Below are positions 47,551-60,179 of a stretch of 64,000 nucleotides of DNA, one piece after another. The notes under the pieces were generated by a model. The model was not told where the DNA came from, made no database searches, and saw nothing but the letters and a program-made list of their open reading frames with translations. The first letter of the stretch is position 1; every line of letters starts with the position of its first letter. The stretch is taken from positions 60,776,560 through 60,840,559 of the forward strand of contig CM055100.1 in assembly GCA_029204225.1 (NCBI GenBank). The letters are read 5' to 3'. Source of the stretch: Diphasiastrum complanatum. Taxonomy: Eukaryota; Streptophyta; Lycopodiopsida; Lycopodiales; Lycopodiaceae. Made by a program: the position numbers and the translations under genes.

Positions 47551-47858
47551 GGTTTGTCTACTTTAAAAAAATTTATATTACCATAGAAACATGTCTCTTA
47601 TTTTTTTTTTTTTCAATTTGGAGTTATGTAGAGATAGATATGTGCATCTAAAGTTACTCATGTCAAGTGCTGAAAAGTATTGAAAGGTGCTAGAAAGTTT
47701 CAACTCTTTTGGAGGCTCTTTTTACAACACTTTCTTTGGCTATCTACTTTCAAAAATCCTTTATGACCATAGAAACATGTACTATAAAAAAAATTAAATT
47801 TGGAGTCCTATAGAAAGATATACGTGCACATAAACTTACCCATGTGAAGTGCTAAAAA
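47551..47858. repeat. Diverged direct repeat, about 184-bp period
   Basis: 47551-47675 and 47735-47858 share order and spacing of TTGG-T-TCTACTTT, ACCATAGAAACATGT, AATTTGGAGT, TATAGA-AGATAT, GTGCA and CATGT-AAGTGCT. A weaker third copy may lie near 47410-47470. No coding sense is visible. Confidence 0.65.
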
Positions 47859-48309
47859 GTGCTAAAAATTGAAGTTTTTTGGGGGCAAATTCACATTTAG
47901 AGAGAAAAAAAATTAAGTCTTCCAATTACACAATGAAGAATCAAGTCTAGTTCCACATACAATTGAAAGATTAAATTTCAATCATTTGATGACATGTTAT
48001 GTCTTGTCAAGTGACCGAGGATTTTGTGCGCACGCACACAAAAATGTGCTGAAAATAGCTCTACCATTGAAAATCATTTTATCTTGATGAATCTCCTAAG
48101 AGATTTTGGTAGGATGAATTGTTATACCTTAATTTCTTATAAATCTAAGTGTATTTGTACCACGAAGCATTTATGACATCTCTACAAGAAATTGTGGTTA
48201 GTCTTGGACTATAATTGTTTGTTTCTTTAATTTTGAACATTGATTTCCAATGTAAGGTGACATTTCACCCAGTGGTTAATGTAAATTCTGACATTACTAG
48301 ACTAGAGAC

Positions 48310-48720
48310 ATCAGACCCAATCGCTTAATGTACTTCTAGAAGCATATATAATACTTCAGAGCAGAGATAAACAATTGGAGAAATCCTTCCATCTTTAAGT
48401 ACTTATTTGATCTTTGAAGTCAGAATAAGGATAATGATTTTTTGGGTAAAGGTGAAAGTTGAAGGATTGTTTGTTAGCTTTTGAACTTGATCTTTAGAAT
48501 TAGTCGACTGTCCATACAATGTATCATGTAAACTTAGTTTACATGATGATGACAGTTGGATATATTGAAGATTTTGCCTATTTGGAGGACTTATCGCTCA
48601 ATGCACCTCTGGAACCTGAATGAGTACTCAGAATCAGAGATAAACAATTGAGAAATTATTCTATCTCTGAGTGCTTGATTAAGAGGTTGGTCAGATCGAG
48701 TATAATGATTCGTGAAAAAG
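48310..48720. repeat. Diverged direct repeat, about 275-bp period
   Basis: 48310-48450 and 48580-48720 share TCGCT-AATG-AC-TCT, CAGAGATAAACAATT and ATAATGATT in the same order. It is probably an old tandem duplication within decayed repeat DNA. No ORF was recognised in 47030-49080. Confidence 0.6.
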
Positions 48721-49089
48721 AGCTAAAAGCATACAAAGTGGATCTTTCCTACTTTCCTTGTCTTGAGGATAGAACTTGTTTGAGCAGGTAAGAATGTTAC
48801 GTCCATGTCCAATATGTGGGATTTCGAATATTTTTTGATATGGATAACCAGTTACTCCAGTGTATAAGGTTATTAGTCATGCCTTGTCATTCTAGGCTTG
48901 ATCGGTAATGTAATTAATAATCTTATGAGGGCCTAGACCTATTATTGGACATAGGAGTACTTGCATGGTGTTAGACTGTTACAATGCAAGAATAAGAGGT
49001 CAATTGCTTATATTTGGGTTGCATGGGATCCTAAGAGGAATATTTTCTCCTCAAATGAGATTATATATACTATGGAAACTTGCCCATCT

Positions 49090-50507
49090 CCCTATTGGAT
49101 TTTGTGATTCATAAAGCGAAGATCCCCTCCTCTCTTGCATTCATTCACCATGGCTTGGGGGTGTGTCTCAGTTGTGAATTACTTGTACAACTCGTATCCA
49201 AGGATGTCCCAATAAAACACGATATACTGATGGCGGTTCCGGTAAACCCATTAATACAAAAAAAATGACAAATTCAACAACAACAATCTTGACTGGTACA
49301 TCTTCCACCATGCTCTTAGGTTGAGCCGTAGACCATAGACTGATTTGCCAACTTAATTGCAAAAGTTGCAGACTTTTAATTTCATAAGACCCCACTTGGC
49401 ACACAATTTTGTAGAGACTAGATTGACTCTAGACCCTCCATCTATCACTACTGCCTCTCGATAAAAATGTTAATGTTGAACTGGTTCACTTTCCTAGACC
49501 GCCCCTACATTGAGTACTTCATTTGATTCTTCAAATCCTTCACAATTAGTGGTTTCTGTTGGCTTTTGGTTTCAATCATAGTTAATCTATTAGCTAATAC
49601 TTCTTTAGCTTGAGGTACCAGCCTTAAAAATTCTCCCAATATAATGTCCATCTTACTAGACAGAATATTCACGATCAACACTGTTTGCAACACCTTTGAT
49701 TTGTCATCTTAAATGACTCTTTATAGTGATCCAATTGGGTATTGACTGACATCAGTCCTTTGATGAGATCTATGCAAAGGATCAGATAAATCCGTAGATG
49801 GCACAGGTATAGAAGGAACTTCCATTGCAGCTCTCACATTTTCCAAGGCTTCTTCCTCTTGTAAGTCTTTGATCCACTACCTCATATTGTGGTATTTCTT
49901 CTTCTTAGAATTGAGATTTGGATAGACCCTAGATACAGTGGATATTGGTGTAGATTCTATAGGTGGTTCAGCAGTAATTTCTTTATGTTTCCGAGCTCTC
50001 ATAACGGCCATAACTAGTGCAGATGGTTCAATGGATTTTCGTGAAATAGGATGAACTGCTGGTCTTGGTTTGATAGTAATCATATTCAATGGAGAAATTA
50101 CAAGTGGTGGCTTTGGTCTAGTTAGACAATCTTCGTAGCAATGCCCATAACCACATTTACGACAGAAAGGATTGACTTTGTCTTTATTTGGACATTCTGC
50201 AATGATTTTCTCTACATCCAAATCAACCAAGTGCCACTCTAGCCCATTGTGTAGACTGTTGTTGTTGCATAGAAGCATAAATTGCATATTCCTCTGGAGG
50301 TCCAGTTTCTCATTTTGAAGCATAATTCCATTGATCCTGGCTTGTTGAAGCTTGTGGTTCTATCATTTTTGCATGAGGAGCTTGTTGTCCTGGTGGAGCA
50401 GGTAGAGCTAATGGTTCTGAAAATCCAAAGCCATGGATCTTAGCATACCGTGCTTTCCATCTGGAATCTTTCTGAAATCCATACTTGTGATATTTTTTAA
50501 CCCTCAA
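49090..50507 (-). pseudogene. Ty3/gypsy gag and retropepsin remnant
   Basis: Minus strand. The gag part (50507-49877) ends with a zinc knuckle CRKCGYGHCYEDC, spaced CX2CX3HX4C, one residue shorter than the usual CX2CX4HX4C. Protease follows: AVVIDGGSRVNLVS near 49450 carries the DGGS-type active site seen in Athila/Tat-like gypsy elements, and VYRVLLGHPWIRVVQVIHN (49230-49168) matches the conserved LLGRPW block after it. Stops and frame breaks separate the parts, and no RT is readable further downstream. A tRNA-Asp-type primer site at 50611 fits the same element. Confidence 0.7.
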
Positions 50508-50610
50508 TGCACTTTAACACTACTATGCCAAATCGAAGATGTCTAAATGCAAGCTAACATCCATCCATAGATCAGAAACATGAAGAAAATGAAAACACGG
50601 CATAGCTCCA

Positions 50611-50624
50611 CGACAACGGTGCCA
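50611..50624 (-). other. Primer binding site, tRNA-Asp type (gypsy)
   Basis: The reverse complement reads TGGCACCGTTGTCG, one mismatch from the site at 29691-29707, followed by an LTR end TGTGGCGG (plus strand) at 50629. Confidence 0.75.
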
Positions 50625-50628
50625 AAAT

Positions 50629-51450
<822 letters not shown>

Positions 51451-54005
51451 AGTAATCTCCTTTGCAAAATATCAACACTTTTTGTGCTCCAAATTTGCAA
51501 ACAATTTTTTTTATAAACATTTGCCCTCTCTCAACTATTGATTTTTTCTTCATAAAGTAGTTAATAAGCACTATGACACACCTCTTCTAATGAATACATG
51601 CTCTAGTTTTCAAATGGGAGTTGGTCCATAAATGTAAACACATATCTCACTTGTCATCGGATCAATTGATCTTTTAAATAATAACCACAACAATCTAATA
51701 AATAATGTAGCCCACTAGTATCCAACTATCAATACATTCCTTTTTATAGTCATACCAATATAATGCTCTTTGCAAGTCAATTCATGGTACTCCTCTAGAA
51801 TGAAAGTGACTTAATTAAAAATTACACAAATGTGGTAGAAAGTTCGAAGTCATCAAATGATATAATTACCAAAATATGCTTTCAATGTTTAAATAAAATA
51901 TATTTCTCTTCGTCTCTTCTACTTCAAGACTCCTAACTAACTATGTACATAACTATTTTATCTTTTAGGTCTAGCTCAACCACTTTTTTAATGAAAATAA
52001 GGAAGAATGTCTTTTGGTGTATTGGAAGACTCTCGGATATTCAAATAACATGGCTAATCATGTATGCATGGAAGATTTTAGTGTAGAGTATTTGGATATT
52101 TTAAAATTCAAGGTAAACTAGTAAGTCATAAACTAAACATCATAAATGTGTTACATTTTTTTTATTGTGAAAGTCATACATTAAAATAATTTCAATTGTA
52201 TATTTGAATATAAACCATATTACATTATTGCAATTTTGATAATTATCTACATATTTTTTGATGTCATTAGAACAAATAACCATATAATGTCTTAATATGC
52301 TTTGTAAAAAAAAAGATAGTCAAGCTAAACTTATAGTATACTTGTAAAACAATTGAATTTTAGTTGTTATTGTTACCAAATTTCTAATGTGCAATGAAGT
52401 TGATTTTATAAATGACTAAGATATTATTATTCATTTGAAGCTTTACACATAATTGCAAATCAACAAATATTGTGAATAATAGCAAAGGGGATTGTACTTA
52501 CACCCGGAAAATGTGGAATTGCCAAATAGTATGTATTCAAGCTTGTTGCAATATAAGTTGCAAATTGACCTCCAAGACTTACACGAATTTTTCCATTATT
52601 ATTTAGGTAATATGGATGGTTTTTGTCCAGGTATTGATTTTCCTACATGATATGACATTGTCCTTACACATTAAGCATTCTAATCAAAACTATGGATATA
52701 ACTTCAAGTATTTGAAGATAAACAACAATTTATGGCAAAGTATTGATGTTTACAAGATAAACACAGCATGTAACTAGAATCATAATTACTAACTATTCAT
52801 TCAATGAATTGCACCAATAAAGACTTTGAACACAACTATCTATATATCATTTGCACATTTTTATGATGCACACGATAGCTAAATTGTAACAATATAACTA
52901 ACAAACATAATCACATGTCTAATATTACAATTTTATGTTCACTATTCAAGTTCAACAAGATTCTATTGTCAATAAGTATTGAAGATTGGATTTGTGAGTA
53001 TCTCAAGACTAGATGTTCATCCTCCATTATCATTATAAAAACTCTTTATTCTAAATAGTAGAATTTATTTTTATTTTTGTAAAATTATTTCATTGATTTG
53101 CCTTGAATTAGAAAGCGCGACTTTTTTTTACAAATAAAAAATCATTATAAAAATAGTAAAATATTTTATGAAAATAGTCACATTAAAAAAAATTCATCCG
53201 ATTTCAAAATTTTACTTTGAAAATTCTTTAAAATTTAATAAAGATTATTCCTTTAGAACTTGTCACACTAATTTTTTTATTTTTTTTGTGTTGTTATGAT
53301 ATTCTTTTGTGGAATATAATTTAAACTTTAAGCTGTTAACACTACATGTTAAAAGTTTACATATCTACTTAAAAAAAATTATAATTTATTGAAAGATGTT
53401 ATGACATTTTTATTAAGTAAAATTATAATTTTAGTTTCCAACAATTTATTCGATTAAAATAATTTCTAATTTTTGTGAAAAAAAAATATAAACATTATAA
53501 AGCCATACTATATATTACTTGAGTAAGGGCAATTTGGGCCCTTCACTCATAAGGGCTTTTTGGTTGTTAATCCCCTATCGAAAATGTCCCAAAATTGTAT
53601 ATTGATCATATTTGTGTGGTATTTGATCATCAGATCTATCTTGATAATAATTAAATTGAGTATTATGATGATCTGACTATAGTGCACCTATCATCCACTT
53701 AAACTATTTTAATATCATCCATCAATTCTTTTCAATAGTTGTTGATCAATCTAAAAAGTTTCATGAGAGAGAGACTCACCACTCAATCTTTATTCTAATG
53801 TTAACAAACTAGTAGATCTCTAGATTAACTATTGAAAATCCAATGTAGATAATCCTCTAGCCCTAAAACATAAAATACATATAAGAAAAGTGATAAATAT
53901 AGGCTCATGTGATTGTAGGCACATGAATGATAGCCTCCAAATTTAGCACGACCTTAACTATTTATAGTGGTCATTTGTGTCTCTAATATAAGTTTGGGGC
54001 CTTAT
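51451..54005. other. AT-rich region, probable intron or intergenic DNA
   Basis: Strongly AT-rich, no long ORFs, no retroelement motifs recognised. The one coding-like stretch is the candidate exon at 52502-52642, annotated separately. Confidence 0.4.
52502..52642 (-). CDS. Candidate internal exon of an unrecognised host gene, 47 codons
   Basis: On the minus strand a 141-bp open stretch (47 codons) is bounded by an acceptor (ATGTAG before 52642) and a consensus donor GTAAGT after 52502. It reads ENQYLDKNHPYYLNNNGKIR and ends ATYIATSLNTYYLAIPHFPG. The exon is phase 0 at both ends. The protein is not recognised. Being in the same strand and phase as the 30109-30303 exon, it could belong to the same gene, about 22 kb apart; this is inference. 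A decayed pseudogene exon is also possible. Confidence 0.45.
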
Positions 54006-54722
54006 TTAGCTAAAATTATTTTCGTCAGAAAATGATATATCCATCAGAGAAGGACTTATCATACCTGTAGTGGCATAAAGAGAACATTCTTCCTTTCTGT
54101 CAATGTCTTCACTCTCATAGGCATCTTCATAGATCTCATAATCAACATTATCATCTTCATTATGATTGAAATGTTTTTCTGCACCATAGTGACATTGTCT
54201 TTTGAGTTCCTCAAGATCCTCATTGAATTGATCCATGGCTTCACACTGGCCTTCAAGGGACTCTAGTTTATCTTGACCTTTGAATGGTTAAACTACATCA
54301 TCTGTAGACCAATATTCAATGACTAGTTCATGTTAACCTTCATTTTGTTGTTTGTCATTGAAATTTTCATAGTAGTGGTCAAGTTGAGAATTGTCGTTGT
54401 AATCTTGATATTGATCATCATCAGCAAAGGCGTCATTGACATTTTTAGAGTAATGGTCAAGTTGAAAATTGTCGTTGTAGTCCTGATACTGATTGTCATC
54501 AACAAAGTTGACACCTTGGTCATAATCTTCAGTGTAATCTTCACCTTGGTCCCAATATGTGTCCATGTCATTTTCATAACTATCGTCACAGTATGTATGA
54601 TTGTCATCCTCTTGTTCATAATTCAGATCCATTGGAATTGATGTGGAATAATTGAATCTGTAAATTGTGGATTGTAGACTTGGGACAAATTTTTGATATG
54701 ATATGGAAATCAAATCTAGCAA
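54006..54722 (-). pseudogene. Acidic, repetitive ORFs of unknown origin
   Basis: Minus strand. The first ORF (54722-54333, 129 aa) is rich in D, N, Y and Q and contains a tandem repeat of about 27 residues (DNQYQDYNDN-QLDHY, then DDQYQDYNDN-QLDHY). It stops at 54333. A second ORF (54236-54006, 76 aa) is also acidic (HNEDDNVDYEIYEDAYES). They may be parts of one frameshifted protein. A solo LTR is inserted 13 bp upstream of the first ATG. Possibly the variable N-terminal region of a retroelement polyprotein, but no diagnostic domain is present. Confidence 0.4.
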
Positions 54723-54734
54723 GGTGCAATTAAA

Positions 54735-55554
54735 TATTGAATTTCACACGTGTGGACTGTCCGCTACATGTACTTGTGATCTCCCAAGGTGTGTAGATGC
54801 ACCAAGATCAAGACTAGATTGAGATTCAAGATCAATCTTGAATCCTATGGCAAAAACACACTACTACATGCATTCAACCACTTCCAACTCTCACTCACAC
54901 ATGTGGGAAGTGTTCCAAAAGTATTCTAAGTAAAAACAAGCTGCTCTCCTCGGGTAGAGAGAGAAAAACCATCATGAGCTCTCGAGTAGAGAGAGAAAGC
55001 TAGAAATTCAATGACACTCAAAATCCACTCAATCTCAAAATCAATTAGATCCAAAAGGAGGAGTACAATGATACTAATAGATTCATGAGCTACCACTATG
55101 CTTAACTATGGTTGGATCACACTTTGCCACCTCTTAATCCTATTGGACCATTGATCCATGCACCTCTAAATTCTATTGGACTATATTCAAGCACACCTCA
55201 ATTTTCTATTGGACCTCACAAGGTTCCACCTCTAAATCCTATTGGACCTCTTAAGCTTCATCAAACAAAAGCATTACACTTGTCTACACTCTAATTGGCA
55301 CAAGTTTGGCTCTATTTTGGCTCAATATTGGCATTACAAGTGGAAATGGATAATTTGCCATCTATGCCAAATTTGACCCTATCAACATCCTACACCTAAA
55401 TGCTTGACTATGAAATTCTATGAGACCCCTATATCAAAGATTTTGATTTAATTTACAATTCTCCACATGTGGGAACATCCTCCACACATGTGAGATTCAC
55501 TTACAAACTTCTATCATAAAAAATACCAAGCTAGATTTTTGCCAATTTCTCACA
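54735..55554 (-). repeat. Solo LTR of the C/D family, 820 bp, TSD TTAAA
   Basis: Full-length match to the D LTR. On the plus strand its first bases are TATTGAATTTCAC instead of TGTTGAATTTCAC, so the terminal CA of the LTR (minus strand) has mutated to TA. Perfect 5-bp direct repeats TTAAA flank it (54730-54734 and 55555-55559). It contains CACACGTGTG at 54745-54754. Confidence 0.92.
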
Positions 55555-55559
55555 TTAAA

Positions 55560-56525
55560 CAATGTCAATAGGCATGGGTTTTCAATTATAGCAAATACAA
55601 AGAACTTTTGAAGAGGTCACATTTTGGAAATTAATAAGACTTCTAGTAAAAACTTACTAGAAATAGTAAGTGAATAATGGGGATAGTCTCTCACACATGT
55701 GACGAGTAATCGACGAGTAAAATTTTTTTTTTAAAAGTTGAAAATGAAAAATCTGAAAAAAAAATTACAACAGATTCAAAGCTTCAACAATAAAAACTGA
55801 AGTGCTTCTCTCCCAAAATGCCTATATGAAGAATTTTGGCTGCATCATCAGAATCGCCAACAAATCTACAATGTCGACCAATAGTCTTCCACTTCCCATA
55901 AAGTACCTCACAAGCCTTTTGAAAGCAAAACCCTTGAAGGTACTGAAGTCTGGGGGGATTTACTGCAAGCCAATGTCACTCTTCCTTTCCATGTTCTCTG
56001 GAATGCTGGCAAATGAAAACACAAGATCCAATCCAATGACACCACCAGCCCTGATGAGTTGCCTGAAATGCCCTTACACCTAACCAATCCACTCAACGAA
56101 TGAGACAACATCGAAATCCCAGCTACCCATCACCAATCCCGTGAAGTTTTAGCGGTTCTCGATGGTGGCTCCGGTGTCAATATAATCTCCACATCCCTCA
56201 TGCTAGAATGGAATCTGAGAGACAATCCAAAATGGGGGAAAATAGATTGAAAAAAATTTAACGAACTAAAATTGGAGTGAATTCACTAAAATGGCCATAA
56301 CTTGGTCATTATAGCTCCAAATCGAGATACCTTAGTACCTCTAGAAAGCTAAGAGAGAGGGCTACAGATATAAAACAAGAAATCACATAAAAAAAAAAAA
56401 TGAAAATGAGTTGTTCAAACCTTGAAACAAAGTATTCTAGAAATCTAAAAAACAAGAAAACTATTAGTAAAAACTCTACTAAAACTAGAAGAAAGCCACC
56501 AAATCTGATGGAAAAAGGATCTAGT
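55560..56525 (-). other. Interior remnant of a minus-strand LTR retroelement, unassigned
   Basis: It lies downstream of a degenerate primer site at 56526-56537 (minus strand). Short open stretches on both strands near 55802-56111 have no recognisable domain. The sequence around 56280-56330 (GAGCTATAATGACCAAGTTATGGCCATTTTAG in reverse complement) looks like leader DNA. Confidence 0.35.
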
Positions 56526-56537
56526 GCTCTGATATCA
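56526..56537 (-). other. Degenerate primer binding site, Met-tRNA type
   Basis: The reverse complement reads TGATATCAGAGC, one mismatch from TGGTATCAGAGC. A stretch starting TGTCATGTGCC at 56540 is the likely LTR, cut off at about 56681 by copia gag. Confidence 0.6.
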
Positions 56538-56681
56538 ATTGTCATGTGCCAACCTTAGCATTACAACATCCAATCCATTCATGAACATCAAATTAAATGA
56601 GAAATACTAGAAACCATGAAAACAAGGCAAAAATCAAGAAAGTAGATAAAAGTAGCAATACTTCACCAAATTAGGCAAAGT

Positions 56682-58196
56682 AAGCATTGTTGGAAGGCAA
56701 TGATAAGCTTACCTCTACAAACTATTCTACTTGGAAGGTGAGAATGGAGTCTCTCCTTGAGATGAATGATTGGATGAACATTGTTGTAGGTGTGAAAGAA
56801 AGACCCATGGAATAAAAATATCAAGGGAGGTATGACAAGAGGGCAAAGAAAACTCTACATTTTATAAAGATAAATTTTACCAATGAACTTCTCAAGGAAG
56901 TTGGTAAGTGTACTTCATCAAGTGAGGCTTGGGAAGCTTTGAAGAAGCTTTATGAATCCAAGTCTACATCAAGGGTACTAACCCTTAGGAGACAAATCTT
57001 TCAATGTTTGCAAAAGAAGGATGAAGGTGCTCATGCTTTTGTTTTGAGATTAAAGCATTCAATGATGAATTAGCATGCATTGATGAGAGTATTAAGGAGG
57101 TAGAACTTGTTCAAGTTATACTTAATGGCTTGTTGGATGATCATGCTAATCTTGTTCAAAGTTTTGCTATTCAAAATACTTTGCCAAGTATTGTGGATTT
57201 GCAAGAGATATTGGTGAATGAAGAGTATAGGCTTCAATGAAGAGGAAGTGCATCTACTACATCTCAAGTTGATGGAGAGGAGGCTATGTTTATCAAAGAC
57301 AAAGTTCAAGGGCAAAGGCAAAAGCAAGTGGTATAAAGGGCAAGATCAAGGTGAGACTTCCTCTTTTGGCAAAAGGAAAGATAGATCAAAGCTAAGATGC
57401 TTCTATTGTGGTATCAAAGGGCATTTTGCTAGTGATTGCTTCAAAAAGAAGAGAGATCAAGGTGATATGCAAGGAAATCTAACTCTAGATGAGAATGGTG
57501 TTTATGTTCAAAACACAAATGATGATGCTTTTGTGATGTCTTCATGTTTGAGTGTTAATGTTGAGATATTGATCCTTGGTGGATTGATAGTGGAGCAACC
57601 TCACACATGACCTTTCATAAAGAGTATTTCACGTCTTTGGTGGCATATGGAGATGACAAGAAGGTGATCTACATGACCAATGATGGTGAGTTTGCAATCA
57701 AAGGTATTGACACAATTCCTATTTTTTTTCCACAAATAGGAATGTCCATTTGAAGGATGTTTTGTTCATACCTTCCATTACTAAGAACATACTTAGTGTT
57801 AGCCAAATGCTAAAAGCAAGGGTCTTAAGGTTGAGTTTGATGGTGATACATGCTTGATCGAAGAAAAAAAATACTGTGATTGCAAGAGGCAAAAGGCAAG
57901 GTAAGTTATTCAAACTTGATGCTTGTGTTATTGCTAACCAAGTTGGATGTGTTGCAAACGAGCATATGTCAATGCAAGAGATATGGCACAAGAGGATGGG
58001 GCATCTCAACTTCAAGTCATTGGAGGTAATGGCAAGAAAGCGAGTTGTGATTGGTCTTCCAAGTTACTTAACTAGTATCAATCATGTTTGTAAGAAATGT
58101 GCTTTGTCAAAGTCACATAGATTACCTTATAAGAGATCTACATCTAGATCTACTATGCCTTTTCAAGTTGTTCATTCAGATATTCATGAATGTTAA
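56682..58196 (+). pseudogene. Copia gag-protease-integrase fragment, Copia-2 family (element G)
   Basis: It starts within gag (LEGNDKLTSTNYSTWKVRME) with a stop at ME* near 56813 and a frame break near 57055. The zinc knuckle CFYCGIKGHFASDC is in the open frame 57218-57610. The protease reads WWIDSGATSH in another frame from about 57578. The integrase zinc region follows in 57876-58196 (WHKRMGHLNF, CKKC, VVHSDIH), and the fragment ends right after the first catalytic aspartate. The next bases, TGTTGGCTG at 58198, look like an LTR start. No RT. Confidence 0.85.
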
Positions 58197-58197
58197 T

Positions 58198-59300
58198 GTT
58201 GGCTGATTCTGACGAATCCCCAAGATACTCGAATAGAACAACTCAAGAGCACCTCTCACCTTAGACCAAGGAGATCTTTGAGAAGACGAGACTAATGAAG
58301 ACTGAGAGCCGAGTATGAGAGTCGAGAAATACTAGTTAGTAATGATAAGCCAGAACTGTGTAAGCCTCATGGTGAATCCCGAAAGATGGAATGACCATGT
58401 AGGAACTAGTATTTCTAGGCAAATGTAATAAATACAAGTAGACACCTCTTAAAGAAAGTAGAGTGAGCCACCTTTTGATGGTGACCTCTAGTGGAGAGCA
58501 TTATTCCACTTGTAATTTGTGAAATGTGAAAATTCCACTGGGATGCCACCTAAGGAGCTCTCTTGCTTATTTAAGAGACTCCCTCTTTGTGAAGAGGAGC
58601 TTTTTGTGTATTGTATCTACTCCATGCTGAAATGAGAAGAGCCTTCATGAGTTTGGTGCATCCATTGAGCTCCTTGATTATGTTTGTTTCTTGAGTGATG
58701 CATTCATGATCTTGGTTGTGGACTTAGAGTGGATTAGTTTTCTTGCTTTTTAGTTGTGGATTAGATTTCATTTCTTGTTTGTGGATTAATGTAGGAATCC
58801 ACATTCGAGTAAACTAAATAGGCTAGAGATGTGGCATAAATCTTGCATATCCTCCAACATTCTAGTTCTTGATGCTCTTGGGATGTCCAAAAATCAAAAG
58901 GCTGGTTGGTTTCTTGATTCTTGGACTTCCAAAATGCGACAGATTAGTTCTTGTTTTTTGTTTTTCGATTTATGCAAGCATAGTGGTGCTTAGGATCTGA
59001 TCAGTTCGTTTTTAGAGTAGGTAGTTGTAGAAACTATTGAATGTTCATTTGGGCTGCATGCTGATCTGTAAATGAATGTTCATGGCTTGCATCTATGTTT
59101 GAATGTGAGTGCTTTCAAGAGAGAACCACCCTGAGTGTCCTCTGATAGGCAGGACAAAATACTACAAAGATTATCTGTCCCTTCTGCCTGATTTTGGGCT
59201 TTAAACAAGAAAGAATAACTGTAAGCAAGAGTCCATTGTCCCTACTGACAGACAGAAGTAAGAAGAATAAGGATCAGTAAACAGATCCTCTGGAGCAGGG
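58198..59300 (+). repeat. LTR and leader-like repeat, inverted copies at 20153-20350 and 21840-22535
   Basis: Two parts have reverse-complement partners elsewhere: 58440-58930 matches 22535-21840, and 59150-59290 matches 20350-20153. In the other copy the two parts are separated by RT and LTR sequence, so the copies have different rearrangements. TTATTTAAGAG near 58568 could be a promoter TATA region. No primer site was found between the parts. Confidence 0.5.
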
Positions 59301-60166
59301 GATCTGTCAACAATTAAAATTGGCAAAAGCGAACTTGATCAAATCTTGTAAATACCATTATGAGTAGTACATATAATCATTAGACATGTGTGGAGCTTGT
59401 TCCCACATGTGAAATAAATGCATTTATCATTTAGATGAGTCATATAGGTTGTACATATCATTTCATTTAAGATCTAGTGGCTCAAATGGCCAAAATCTAG
59501 CTTTCTAGCTTATATGCCACTTGGCATCATGCTATTGGTAGGAAATGCTATGACATAAGTTTAGGAGTGATCTCCCATATGTAGAGGGCTGCTCACACAC
59601 ATGTGGAGAAATTAGTATAAGTCAAATTTGGACTTGTAGAAGATTTTTATCTAGGTTTCTATAAATTAAAAAAATTGCCTAAAATCAAGGGAGGTGGCTA
59701 TAAGTTAGGAATCTTGGTCCATGTGCCATATTGATGATTATTGGTGGATCCTTTGATGAGTAGTCACTCTCACACATGCCAAATCAGCTGAGTAAGCATC
59801 AGCTCTTGTCTATATATAGTGGCTCATTTGGCCATAATTGACATGGAAGCTAAATCTTGGTTTTGGAGCAATTCTAGTGTCTTCTCTCTATTTGTCTTGT
59901 GTTTTTCTGTATTGATTGGGTTCTAAGCTTAGTATAATTTATTCTCAGCCTGCTTTTTGTACTCTGATAGTTTTTCACATGTGTGAAACCAGCAAGCTCA
60001 AGTTTTAATCAATAATGATTGTTCTTGTTAGATTTCTTGATGTACATGTGATCTAAAAGCTATCTAATTTTGTGTAGATTGATAGATTGATCTAATATAA
60101 CACCCAATCACACTTGTGGATCTAATTTGGATCCATTCTTGGTCTTTTTTTGGTTGTACTTTCACA
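59301..60166 (+). repeat. 5' LTR of a copia-type element H (start approximate)
   Basis: The end is fixed by ACTTTCACA (60158-60166) directly before a primer site. The LTR contains CACATGTG-type palindromes (for example TTTTCACATGTGTGAAA near 59973), a one-base variant of the CACACGTGTG element. The start is a guess near TGTCAACAATT at 59306, which follows a purine-rich GGAGCAGGGGA. Confidence 0.5.
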
Positions 60167-60179
60167 TGGTATCAGAGCC
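60167..60179 (+). other. Primer binding site, initiator Met-tRNA type (element H)
   Basis: TGGTATCAGAGCC directly follows the LTR terminal CA. Confidence 0.93.

Noticed and set aside
55802-56111. 93-aa plus and 67-aa minus ORFs
   Set aside because: Opposed overlapping frames, no recognisable domain, inside a region that looks like a retroelement interior.
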